Source: an uncultured Bacteroidales bacterium (lineage in GTDB: Bacteria; Bacteroidota; Bacteroidia; Bacteroidales; UBA932). From it: a DNA stretch of 5,169 bases. The first letter of the stretch is position 1. Each line of letters opens with the position of its first letter. Below the pieces are notes generated by a model. It did not search any database. It saw nothing but the letters and a program-made list of their open reading frames with translations, and had not been told where the DNA came from. The position numbers and the translations under genes are program-made. This document shows, piece by piece, positions 1-5,169 of the stretch. The stretch is from NCBI GenBank assembly GCA_946184255.1, contig CAMHFA010000100.1:1-5169 (forward strand), written 5' to 3'.

Positions 1-487
1 TATGGCCATGTCCCCCATTCGCCTCCAACCTGATTCAGTGACTGTCTATGGAGAGCCCTTCCACCTTGAGAATGTGGACAGGGTTTTCACAAGGACTATT
101 GACCTTCCCAACCTGAAGTCAAGTGCTCACGGTTCCGTGAAGTTGGAGCCTATCCAGGGACTTCGCATGTCCAACTCGGAAGTCAGTTATTCCCTTGATG
201 TCTCACGTTTCGTTGAGATTCAGGAAGAAGTCCAGGTTACGCCTCGGAATGTCCCCGCAGGAGTGAGGCTTTCGGTCTATCCATCGACAGCCAAAGTGGT
301 CTTCAAATGTACCTTCCCGCTGTCCCATGATCCACGGGATGTTGTCCGCTTTTATATTGACTATCACGAATTTGAAAAATCCAAAGGAGGACGCTGCATG
401 GCCCATGCCACTGCTATACCTGACGGCGTTATCGAGTATTCAATCGATCCCGAGGTGTTTGATTGCGTTATGGAGGGGAAGCAATGA
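1..487 (+). CDS. YbbR-like domain protein, C-terminal part (5' end outside window)
   Basis: This is the 3' end of a YbbR-family (CdaR-like) protein; about 161 residues are visible. YbbR repeats are recognised by the pattern 'P-x-x-V-x-V-x-G' followed by a hydrophobic 'T-x-x-I-x-L-x-N-L' strand. Here PDSVTVYG is followed by TRTIDLPNL, then a second half with NVPAGVRLSVYPSTAKV. In Bacillus, YbbR/CdaR is a membrane-anchored regulator of the diadenylate cyclase CdaA; in Bacteroidota the gene commonly lies directly before coaE, as here, and its role is not settled. The frame is open to the left edge and the visible part begins inside a repeat, without the N-terminal membrane helix of the family. 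The ATG at position 2 is therefore probably internal. The stop codon overlaps the coaE start (ATGA), which suggests coupled translation. Family assignment is fairly sure; function is inferred. Confidence 0.78.
   Translation, partial: MAMSPIRLQPDSVTVYGEPFHLENVDRVFTRTIDLPNLKSSAHGSVKLEPIQGLRMSNSEVSYSLDVSRFVEIQEEVQVTPRNVPAGVRLSVYPSTAKVVFKCTFPLSHDPRDVVRFYIDYHEFEKSKGGRCMAHATAIPDGVIEYSIDPEVFDCVMEGKQ
472..478 (+). promoter_or_regulatory. Shine-Dalgarno sequence of coaE
   Basis: GGAGGGG ends five bases before the ATG at 484. It lies inside the last codons of the YbbR gene. It decides the coaE start in favour of 484 rather than an in-frame TTG at 463, which would add seven residues that do not belong to the family. 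A strong Shine-Dalgarno sequence is uncommon in Bacteroidota. Confidence 0.6.
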
Positions 488-1110
488 AGACGGTAGCAGT
501 CACTGGGGGAATAGGAAGCGGGAAGTCCACAGTCTGCAGACTCCTGTTGGATCGAGGCATTCCTGTTTATGAGGCTGATGCCGCGGCAAAACGGCTTTAT
601 GCCAAGGATGATACCCTTCTGGATTCCATAGAAGAAGCATTTGGATGTGGGATACGCCTTCCCGGAGGCAGCCTCGACACGCGCAAATTGGCTTCCCTTG
701 CTTTCTCATCGCCTGACAGGCTCAGGACTCTTGAGGGCATAGTCCATCCGGCTGTTTTCAAGGATTTCACCAGGTGGAAGACTCTTCAGAGCACCAAATT
801 CGAGGATTATGCAGGGCAATCTGAATCTTTCTTTAATAAAGAACCGTTCTGCGTCATAGAGTCAGCGATTATCCTTGGGAAACCGGAATTCCTGTCCTTG
901 GTTGATAAGGTTGTCATGGTTGATGCACCGCTTACCACCAGGCTTAAGAGGGCTTGTGAAAGGGATGGTGTCGAACCCGAGACGGTAATCAAGAGGATGG
1001 CGGCACAGAGTTTCGACATCTCAAAGGTGGATGCGATAATCAGAAATGAAGGCTCGTTGGAACAGCTTGAGTCTGAAACCGGGAAAGTGTTCCGGAAACT
1101 AGAAATGTAA
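484..1110 (+). CDS. coaE: Dephospho-CoA kinase
   Basis: CoaE catalyses the last step of coenzyme A synthesis in the cytoplasm: ATP-dependent phosphorylation of the ribose 3'-hydroxyl of dephospho-CoA. The 208-residue product starts MKTVAVTGGIGSGKST, a P-loop with G8, G13, K14 and S15. It is followed by the CoaE-typical 'EADAAAKRLY' segment, LEGIVHP (H88, P89), the central strand VIESAII, 'VDKVVMVDAP', and the lid-type segment RDGVEPETVIKRMAAQ. The length is normal for the family (about 200). The start at 484 gives the canonical N-terminus, has a Shine-Dalgarno sequence, and overlaps the YbbR stop by ATGA. Between P89 and P121 there are 31 residues, about 15 more than I recall for the E. coli enzyme, so this copy seems to carry a polar insertion next to the substrate-binding region. 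The key motifs are intact and I expect an active enzyme. Confidence 0.95.
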   Translation: MKTVAVTGGIGSGKSTVCRLLLDRGIPVYEADAAAKRLYAKDDTLLDSIEEAFGCGIRLPGGSLDTRKLASLAFSSPDRLRTLEGIVHPAVFKDFTRWKTLQSTKFEDYAGQSESFFNKEPFCVIESAIILGKPEFLSLVDKVVMVDAPLTTRLKRACERDGVEPETVIKRMAAQSFDISKVDAIIRNEGSLEQLESETGKVFRKLEM

Positions 1111-1125
1111 ATTATTGTAAATTAA
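1106..1125 (+). repeat. Short tandem repeat in the coaE-DUF5606 gap
   Basis: TGTAAATTAT (1106-1115) is followed directly by TGTAAATTAA (1116-1125), two 10-base units that match at 9 of 10 positions. The first unit includes the coaE stop codon. The AT-rich spacer forms the whole leader of the next gene, which has no visible Shine-Dalgarno sequence. AT-rich leaders of this sort are common in Bacteroidota. I could not find the Bacteroidota -7 box (TAnnTTTG), so I do not call a promoter. Confidence 0.45.
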
Positions 1126-1130
1126 TTGAT

Positions 1131-1562
1131 ATGAAAACCGATCTTACTAAAATCCTTTCTATCTCAGGTCAACACGGACTTTCCCTCTATCTGGCCCAGG
1201 CACGTACAGGCGCCATAGTCGAAACACTTTCTGACAAGAAGAGGACGGTAGTCAATGCCAAGAATCGCATTACCACCCTTGCCGACATATCGATCTACAC
1301 CACAGAAGGTGAGATAAAGCTCAGGGAAGTATTCCTTAAAATGAAAGAAGTCCTTGGTGAAGATGCAGCACCATCTCCCAAGGCTGATCCTGAGCAGTTG
1401 AAAGCCCTCTTTGAGAAAGCCATTCCTGACTATGACGGAGAGCGCTTCTACGTCTCCCACATGAAGAAGGTTGTCGAGTGGTACAACGAACTCAGGGAGC
1501 ATGCATCCCTGGACTTCGTGGATCCGGAAGAAGAAAAAGAAGAAGAAACTACTGGAGAGTAA
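1131..1562 (+). CDS. DUF5606-family protein
   Basis: This 143-residue cytoplasmic protein has no signal peptide or membrane segment. I recognise it as the DUF5606 family of Bacteroidota from its N-terminus, LTKILSISGQHGLSLYLAQ, then 'IVETLSDKKRTVV', 'ITTLADISIYT', and the C-terminal 'YVSHMKKVVEWYNELREHASLDF'. No biochemical function is known to me. Family members usually sit next to coaE or other housekeeping genes, which agrees with this location. The two halves, a beta-rich N-terminal part (about residues 1-60) and a helical C-terminal part (about 80-130), are joined by a linker rich in Pro, Ala and Asp. The protein ends in a strongly acidic tail (residues about 131-143), encoded by a purine-only run at 1526-1548. 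The ATG at 1131 is the natural start because the family begins within a few residues of it. The stop lies three bases before the rimO start. Confidence 0.88.
   Translation: MKTDLTKILSISGQHGLSLYLAQARTGAIVETLSDKKRTVVNAKNRITTLADISIYTTEGEIKLREVFLKMKEVLGEDAAPSPKADPEQLKALFEKAIPDYDGERFYVSHMKKVVEWYNELREHASLDFVDPEEEKEEETTGE
1554..1557 (+). promoter_or_regulatory. Shine-Dalgarno sequence supporting the TTG start of rimO
   Basis: GGAG lies eight bases before the TTG at 1566, within the last codons of the DUF5606 gene. No in-frame ATG occurs near the expected rimO N-terminus, and the next in-frame methionine (residue 43) would remove the first cluster cysteine. The TTG with this upstream GGAG is therefore the best start. 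Confidence 0.45.
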
Positions 1563-1565
1563 GCA

Positions 1566-2333
1566 TTGAAGTCACTTCAGATCATAACGTTGGGTTGTTC
1601 CAAGAACACTGTTGACACCGAGCGGCTGCTTGGTAGTCTTGAGGGACATTATGATATTGTGCCAGAAGAAGATCTCTCCCGTCCAGTGGACATGCTTCTT
1701 GTGAACACCTGCGGTTTTATCGGAGATGCGAAGGAGGAATCCATACAGGCTGTCCTTTCTGCTGCGGAGCGGAAGAAATCCGGTACGGTAGGGAAACTAT
1801 TAGTGTTCGGATGCCTCTCGCAAAGGTACATGTCCCAACTTCCTGACCTTATCCCGGAGGTTGACGGATGGTTTGGGGCCAGGGACCTTGCACCTTTGGT
1901 CAGGGCATTGGGGTGCGACCCTTCCGGTTATCCGGTGAGACATCGCACAGACTCACATGCCTACGCATATCTCAAGATTTCCGAAGGTTGCGACAGGCGT
2001 TGTTCATATTGCGCCATTCCTTTTATCAGGGGCGTCCACAAGTCTGTCCCGATGGAGGATCTGGTGAAGGAGGCTGAATATCTCGCCGGTACCGGAGTCA
2101 AGGAGTTGATACTCATCGCCCAGGACACCACCTATTATGGGTTGGATCTGTACCACAAGCGTTCCCTGGCGGCCCTTATCCGCAAATTGTCACTCATCGA
2201 TGGATCAGGATACATTATTCCTACCCTGCCGACTTCCCTGAAGATGTGCTGGATGAAATGGCTTCGAATCCGAAGGTCTGCAAGTATCTGGATATTCCGC
2301 TTCAGCACATCTCAGACAAGGTGCTTTCCATGA
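1566..2333 (+). CDS. rimO: RimO N-terminal fragment (MTTase and first part of radical-SAM domain)
   Basis: This is the part actually translated if the frameshift is real: 255 residues. About the first 212 are genuine RimO sequence holding all six cluster cysteines (C11, C49, C83, C142, C146, C149). The last 40 or so (from about residue 213, rich in Arg, Trp and Ser) are out-of-frame translation and do not resemble the family. The fragment lacks the second half of the radical-SAM barrel and the TRAM domain, so it should be inactive by itself. Confidence 0.7.
   Translation: MKSLQIITLGCSKNTVDTERLLGSLEGHYDIVPEEDLSRPVDMLLVNTCGFIGDAKEESIQAVLSAAERKKSGTVGKLLVFGCLSQRYMSQLPDLIPEVDGWFGARDLAPLVRALGCDPSGYPVRHRTDSHAYAYLKISEGCDRRCSYCAIPFIRGVHKSVPMEDLVKEAEYLAGTGVKELILIAQDTTYYGLDLYHKRSLAALIRKLSLIDGSGYIIPTLPTSLKMCWMKWLRIRRSASIWIFRFSTSQTRCFP
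2199..2203 (+). other. Frameshift junction in rimO
   Basis: The codon GAT at 2199-2201 (Asp of KLSLID) and the codon TGG at 2201-2203 (Trp of WIRIHYSYP) share a base, so one base (or 4, 7 or 10) is missing compared with an intact gene. Bacteroidota RimO proteins, as I recall them, have about three extra residues here (type 'IEGIEWIR'). A 10-base loss between two ATGG copies, of form GATGG...AATGG reduced to GATGG, would explain both the shift and the short loop. This mechanism is inferred. Confidence 0.8.
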
Positions 2334-2878
2334 TGCACCGTCAGGTTGATGGGGCCTGGACCAGGGAATTGGTCTTGAAGCTCAGGGAGAAGATTCCTGG
2401 TGTGGTACTGAGGACGACCATGATTGTGGGACATCCAGGCGAAGGGAAGAAAGACTTTGCCGAGTTGTTGGATTTCATCCGGGAAGCCAGGTTCGAAAGA
2501 TTAGGAGCGTTCATGTATTCTGAGGAGGAAGGAACCTTCGGCGCTGCTCACTACAATGATCGGATTCCTAAGGCAGAGAAGCGGAGGAGACTTGAAGAAC
2601 TAATGCAGGTTCAAAGGGATATCTCACTGTCATTCAATCAATCCAGGATTGCAACAATTGAGAAGGTCCTCGTTGATGATTACTCTGATGGGGTTTTCGT
2701 CTGCAGAAGTGCCTGCGAGAGTCCGGACGTTGATGGAGAGATAATAGTCCGTTACACATCTGAATTATTCGGTGGAATTGCGCCTGAAAACTATCTCGGC
2801 AAGTTTCTTGAAGTTAAGATTACGGCCGCTGACGAATATGATCTCGTCGCAGAGCCCGTTAAATTGATAAACAAATGA
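2246..2878 (+). CDS. rimO: RimO C-terminal fragment (rest of radical-SAM domain and TRAM)
   Basis: This frame carries the C-terminal half of RimO. The first possible start is a GTG at 2246 with no Shine-Dalgarno sequence, but recognisable family sequence begins earlier in the same frame, at TGG 2201. Conserved parts include CKYLDIPLQHISDKVL, 'LRTTMIVGHPGEGKKDF', 'RLGAFMYSEEEGT', and a TRAM domain from about 2650 to the stop. No independent function is likely. The stop overlaps the next gene by ATGA. Confidence 0.65.
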   Translation: MLDEMASNPKVCKYLDIPLQHISDKVLSMMHRQVDGAWTRELVLKLREKIPGVVLRTTMIVGHPGEGKKDFAELLDFIREARFERLGAFMYSEEEGTFGAAHYNDRIPKAEKRRRLEELMQVQRDISLSFNQSRIATIEKVLVDDYSDGVFVCRSACESPDVDGEIIVRYTSELFGGIAPENYLGKFLEVKITAADEYDLVAEPVKLINK

Positions 2879-3831
2879 AAAGAACTTCAATCAAAGGATC
2901 AGTACTGGTGCTTGCATTGCTTGCACTGGTCTCTTGCGCCCCACAGGCCTTCATTATCAGGCCTGAAATGAGAGGTGCATCCAAATCAGGAATCAATCTC
3001 AACGGCAAGACCATGGCCGTGGTCTATCTGACAGGTAACGAAGCAAACTCGAATACATTCAACGCGTCTGTAGCCGAAGGGTTTGCCAATCGCCTGGAGG
3101 AAGACTATTTTGGAGGTGAAAGGGAGATAGGACTTTTCAAGATGGAAGCCGTTCCCGGTGCAGACTATTCCAACAAGGACACTTTGATCAACCTGGTGCT
3201 TGAGTCTGGCAAGGATGTGGTCTTCCTGTTCGACCTTCCTGAACTCGGATCTCCTATAGTTGGAGATCCTACCAAGGTGACCGGAAAGAGGGTGCCTGCC
3301 GATTCCGCTTATTTTTCCAACGTAGCCATGACGTTCACTACTAAGGTTTATGTCTATGATTCCATGAACAAGGAAGACAAGGTCATGGGTTTCACTGGAA
3401 GCAAATCTCTCACCACAGACATCTACAGCGACGGGAAGACTTCCAAGGACAGGATCTCACGTTCATCCCTTAAAGAGATTCCCAAAATGGCCGAAAAGGC
3501 CGGAAGCCTTGCCGCTTCGTCTTTCCTGTCCAATTGGATCCAGGAGAATTTCTTCGTAATCTATTATGACGGTGCCGAGAAAGCATGGAACACGGCTGCC
3601 GGCCACGCCTATTCTTTCGAATGGGACAAGGCAATCGAGCAGTGGATGACTCTCGTCAACAGCAAGAATGCTGAAAAGAGGGCCTGCGCCGCTTACAACA
3701 TTGCACTTGGATGCTTCATGTCCGGACAGCCCGGCCTTGCATTGGAGTGGCTTGACCGTTCAGACAAGGACATGCCTGTCAGCCTGTCAAAAGAACTTAG
3801 GAACAAAATCAAGCAATACTCAGGACGCTGA
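2875..3831 (+). CDS. Lipoprotein with TPR-like C-terminal region (DUF6340-like)
   Basis: This 318-residue protein has a lipoprotein signal peptide: positive residues K2, R3 and K7, a hydrophobic stretch (about 10-19), and a lipobox LVSC with the lipidated Cys at 21. The mature protein begins CAPQAF, without the acidic cluster that sends Bacteroidota lipoproteins to the cell surface, so it probably faces the periplasm. Residues about 40-125 look like an alpha/beta domain ('KTMAVVYLTGNEANSNTF', 'KDVVFLFDLPELGS'). Residues about 230-310 are helical and TPR-like (AEKAWNTAAGHAYSFEWDKA, then AAYNIALGCFMSGQPGLALEWL). The arrangement resembles the DUF6340 lipoproteins of Bacteroidales; this match is from memory. 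The function is unknown. The ATG at 2875 overlaps the rimO stop (ATGA) and has no Shine-Dalgarno sequence, so translation probably depends on ribosomes arriving from rimO. Confidence 0.85.
   Translation: MKRTSIKGSVLVLALLALVSCAPQAFIIRPEMRGASKSGINLNGKTMAVVYLTGNEANSNTFNASVAEGFANRLEEDYFGGEREIGLFKMEAVPGADYSNKDTLINLVLESGKDVVFLFDLPELGSPIVGDPTKVTGKRVPADSAYFSNVAMTFTTKVYVYDSMNKEDKVMGFTGSKSLTTDIYSDGKTSKDRISRSSLKEIPKMAEKAGSLAASSFLSNWIQENFFVIYYDGAEKAWNTAAGHAYSFEWDKAIEQWMTLVNSKNAEKRACAAYNIALGCFMSGQPGLALEWLDRSDKDMPVSLSKELRNKIKQYSGR
3822..3825 (+). promoter_or_regulatory. Possible Shine-Dalgarno sequence of glpA
   Basis: AGGA lies five bases before the glpA ATG at 3831, inside the end of the lipoprotein gene. 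Together with the TGATG overlap it suggests stop-and-restart translation. The match is short and may be chance. Confidence 0.35.
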
Positions 3832-5169
3832 TGGAAGAATATGATGTAATAGTCGTAGGAGGCGGCATTACCGGGGCCGGAACGGCCAGGGACTGTGCCT
3901 TGAGGGGATTGAAGGTACTCCTCGTAGAAAGGGGAGACATTGCAACCGGGGCGACCGGGAGGAACCATGGACTGCTACACAGCGGAGCGAGGTATGCCGT
4001 CACTGACAAGGAATCCGCCACGGAATGCATCGAGGAAAACATGATCCTCAAGAAGATTGCCCGTCACTGCGTAGATGACACCTCCGGACTGTTTATCACC
4101 CTTCCGGAAGATGATCTGGATTATCAAGCGACCTTCGTTAAGGCCTGTATCGCTGCCGGAATCAAGGCAGAAGTCCTGGACCCGAAGGAAGCCATCGCTC
4201 TTGAACCATCAGTCAACCCCTCGATCATTGGAGCTGTCAGAGTTCCGGACGGTTCGGTGGATCCATTCCGTCTGTGCTCTGCAAACATGGTGGATGCCAA
4301 GCTTCATGGCGCAAAGATACTGGTCCATTCAGAAGTTGTTGGCTTCATAAAGGAAGGAGACACCGTGAAGGGAGTCAAGGTCCTGGACCATGTTACAAAG
4401 TCAGTTTCAGACTATTACGCAAGCGTAACCGTCAATGCCGGAGGTATCTGGGGACATAACATAGCCCTTATGGCTGGAGCGAATATCGGTATGTTTCCTG
4501 CCAAAGGCGCCCTCCTGATCTTCGCCCACAGGGTCAACGGAGTGGTTCTCAACCGTTGCCGCAAGCCCGCCAATGCAGACATCCTGGTTCCTGGTGACAC
4601 TGTATGCGTCATAGGTACTACATCCACCAGGGTCCCATACGAGGAGTGTGACGGAATACGTGTCACTCCCGACGAGGTAGATCTTCTCCTCACTGAAGGA
4701 GCCAAACTCGCCCCAAGCCTTGCGCAAACCAGGATATTGCGGGCATATGCCGGAGTCCGTCCACTGGTTTCGGCTGACAACGATCCGTCTGGCAGGAATA
4801 TCAGTAGAGGAATAGTCTGTCTGGATCATGAGAAACGTGACGGTATCAAGGGCTTCATCAGCATAACCGGCGGCAAGTTGATGACCTACCGGCTTATGGC
4901 CGAGATGGCTACTGATGAGGTCTGCAGCAAACTTGGAATCAGTGTTGCCTGTGTCACAGCCAAGACCCCTTTGCCAGGCTCCGAACCCGGTGGCATTGAA
5001 AAGGTTGCCAGGAAAATATGGGATGTCCCGACAACTGCCCAGAAAGCTTCAGTGGGAAGGTTTGGTTCGAGGGCTGCCAACCTTGATTTCGATGCTGACA
5101 ACGGAAGCCTCGTCTGCGAATGTGAGCAAGTCTCCGTAGCCGAAGTTGACAAGGCGATTGAATATCTTG
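3831..5169 (+). CDS. glpA: Anaerobic glycerol-3-phosphate dehydrogenase subunit A (3' end outside window)
   Basis: GlpA is the FAD-containing catalytic subunit of the GlpABC complex, which oxidises sn-glycerol-3-phosphate to dihydroxyacetone phosphate and passes electrons to menaquinone at the inner membrane. The frame is open from ATG 3831 to the window edge, giving 446 residues. The N-terminus is a dinucleotide-binding fold: VVGGGITGAG (G10, G12, G15) with E33 at the end of the second strand (LLVER). It is followed by GATGRNHGLLHSGARYAV (about 40-57), 'GLFITLPEDDLDYQATF', 'VPDGSVDPFRL', 'MFPAKGALLIF', 'RCRKPANADILVPGDT', 'RILRAYAGVRPLVSADNDPS' and ITGGKLMTYRLMAEMATDEV. LVCECE (C429, C431) starts the BFD-like [2Fe-2S] domain that is typical of GlpA and absent from aerobic GlpD. 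By comparison with E. coli GlpA (542 residues) roughly 95 residues remain outside. The start overlaps the lipoprotein stop by one base. glpB and glpC are expected downstream but not seen. Confidence 0.95.
   Translation, partial: MEEYDVIVVGGGITGAGTARDCALRGLKVLLVERGDIATGATGRNHGLLHSGARYAVTDKESATECIEENMILKKIARHCVDDTSGLFITLPEDDLDYQATFVKACIAAGIKAEVLDPKEAIALEPSVNPSIIGAVRVPDGSVDPFRLCSANMVDAKLHGAKILVHSEVVGFIKEGDTVKGVKVLDHVTKSVSDYYASVTVNAGGIWGHNIALMAGANIGMFPAKGALLIFAHRVNGVVLNRCRKPANADILVPGDTVCVIGTTSTRVPYEECDGIRVTPDEVDLLLTEGAKLAPSLAQTRILRAYAGVRPLVSADNDPSGRNISRGIVCLDHEKRDGIKGFISITGGKLMTYRLMAEMATDEVCSKLGISVACVTAKTPLPGSEPGGIEKVARKIWDVPTTAQKASVGRFGSRAANLDFDADNGSLVCECEQVSVAEVDKAIEYL

Larger units (their letters stand above)
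1566..2878 (+). pseudogene. rimO: rimO, ribosomal protein S12 methylthiotransferase, split by a frameshift
   Basis: RimO is a radical-SAM enzyme with two [4Fe-4S] clusters that adds a methylthio group to the beta-carbon of a conserved aspartate of ribosomal protein S12. Read across the shift, the gene encodes about 437 residues, normal for the family. In order it has: the N-terminal UPF0004/MTTase domain with cysteines C11 (TLGCSKN), C49 (NTCGF) and C83; the radical-SAM motif CDRRCSYC (C142, C146, C149); a core ending in CKYLDIPLQHISDKVL; and a C-terminal TRAM domain with SPDVDGEIIV. The frame used from 1566 is correct up to about 2199 (KLSLID). The family sequence then continues in another frame as WIRIHYSYPADFPEDVL from 2201. 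The upstream frame runs to a premature TGA at 2331-2333. All key residues survive on both sides and I see no slippery heptamer, so a recent small deletion or a sequence error is more likely than programmed frameshifting. The start is a TTG. Confidence 0.9.

Noticed and set aside
1164..1502. A 112-codon open frame on the minus strand.
   Set aside because: It is antisense to the DUF5606 gene, whose family pattern is clear, and the predicted protein has no recognisable features.
1526..1548. Purine-only run of 23 bases that might be a low-complexity insertion or slippage site.
   Set aside because: It encodes the acidic tail of the DUF5606 protein in frame; such tails are common and the frame stays open to a normal stop.
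2180..2215. Programmed -1 frameshifting as explanation for the rimO split.
   Set aside because: There is no X-XXY-YYZ slippery heptamer or evident downstream stem-loop, and RimO is not known to use recoding.
3247..3269. Perfect 8-base inverted repeat (GGATCTCC / GGAGATCC) with a 7-base loop.
   Set aside because: It lies inside the lipoprotein coding region, is not followed by a T run, and encodes ordinary sequence. It is probably chance and not a terminator or operator.
4075..4350. A 91-codon open frame on the plus strand overlapping glpA.
   Set aside because: It is in another frame from the well-supported glpA reading, and its translation is rich in Ser, Arg and Pro without family resemblance.
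4407..4829. Long open frames on the minus strand (140 and 121 codons, the second at 4415-4780).
   Set aside because: Both lie wholly antisense to glpA, which has clear family motifs throughout. They show no recognisable domain or ribosome binding site and reflect codon bias of the real gene.
1..5169. Search for defence systems, mobile elements, CRISPR, tRNA or a novel multi-gene system.
   Set aside because: Every gene but the lipoprotein falls in a recognised housekeeping or metabolic family, and gaps total under 25 bases. Nothing points to a new system.

Overview
The window is a gene-dense, single-strand stretch of bacterial chromosome that looks like Bacteroidota, most likely Bacteroidales. 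The evidence is the order YbbR-domain protein, coaE and a DUF5606-type protein, which I know as a Bacteroidota arrangement, together with starts that mostly lack a strong Shine-Dalgarno sequence and a lipoprotein of a type common in that phylum. Base composition is near balanced. Genus cannot be assigned from this sequence alone.

Layout, all on the + strand: the 3' end of a YbbR-like gene (1-487); coaE, dephospho-CoA kinase (484-1110, ATGA overlap); a 20-base AT-rich gap; a DUF5606-family gene (1131-1562); rimO, the ribosomal protein S12 methylthiotransferase, split by a frameshift near 2199-2203 (1566-2878); a lipoprotein with a TPR-like C-terminal region (2875-3831, ATGA overlap); and the first 446 codons of glpA, anaerobic glycerol-3-phosphate dehydrogenase subunit A (3831 to the right edge, TGATG overlap). 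The longest gap is 20 bases. I found no RNA gene, mobile element, CRISPR array or convincing terminator.

The spacing suggests one polycistronic unit, or two with a break at the AT-rich gap. The gene products do not form one pathway. They cover cell-envelope or signalling support (YbbR), the last step of CoA synthesis (CoaE), ribosome modification (RimO), an envelope lipoprotein of unknown role, and entry of glycerol-3-phosphate electrons into anaerobic respiration (GlpA; glpB and glpC would be expected just beyond the window).

The point most worth a second look is the rimO frameshift. All catalytic motifs survive on both sides, so it is either a recent small deletion or a sequencing/assembly error. 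If real, it should also reduce translation of the coupled lipoprotein gene. I see no previously undescribed system here; the rest is ordinary core genome.
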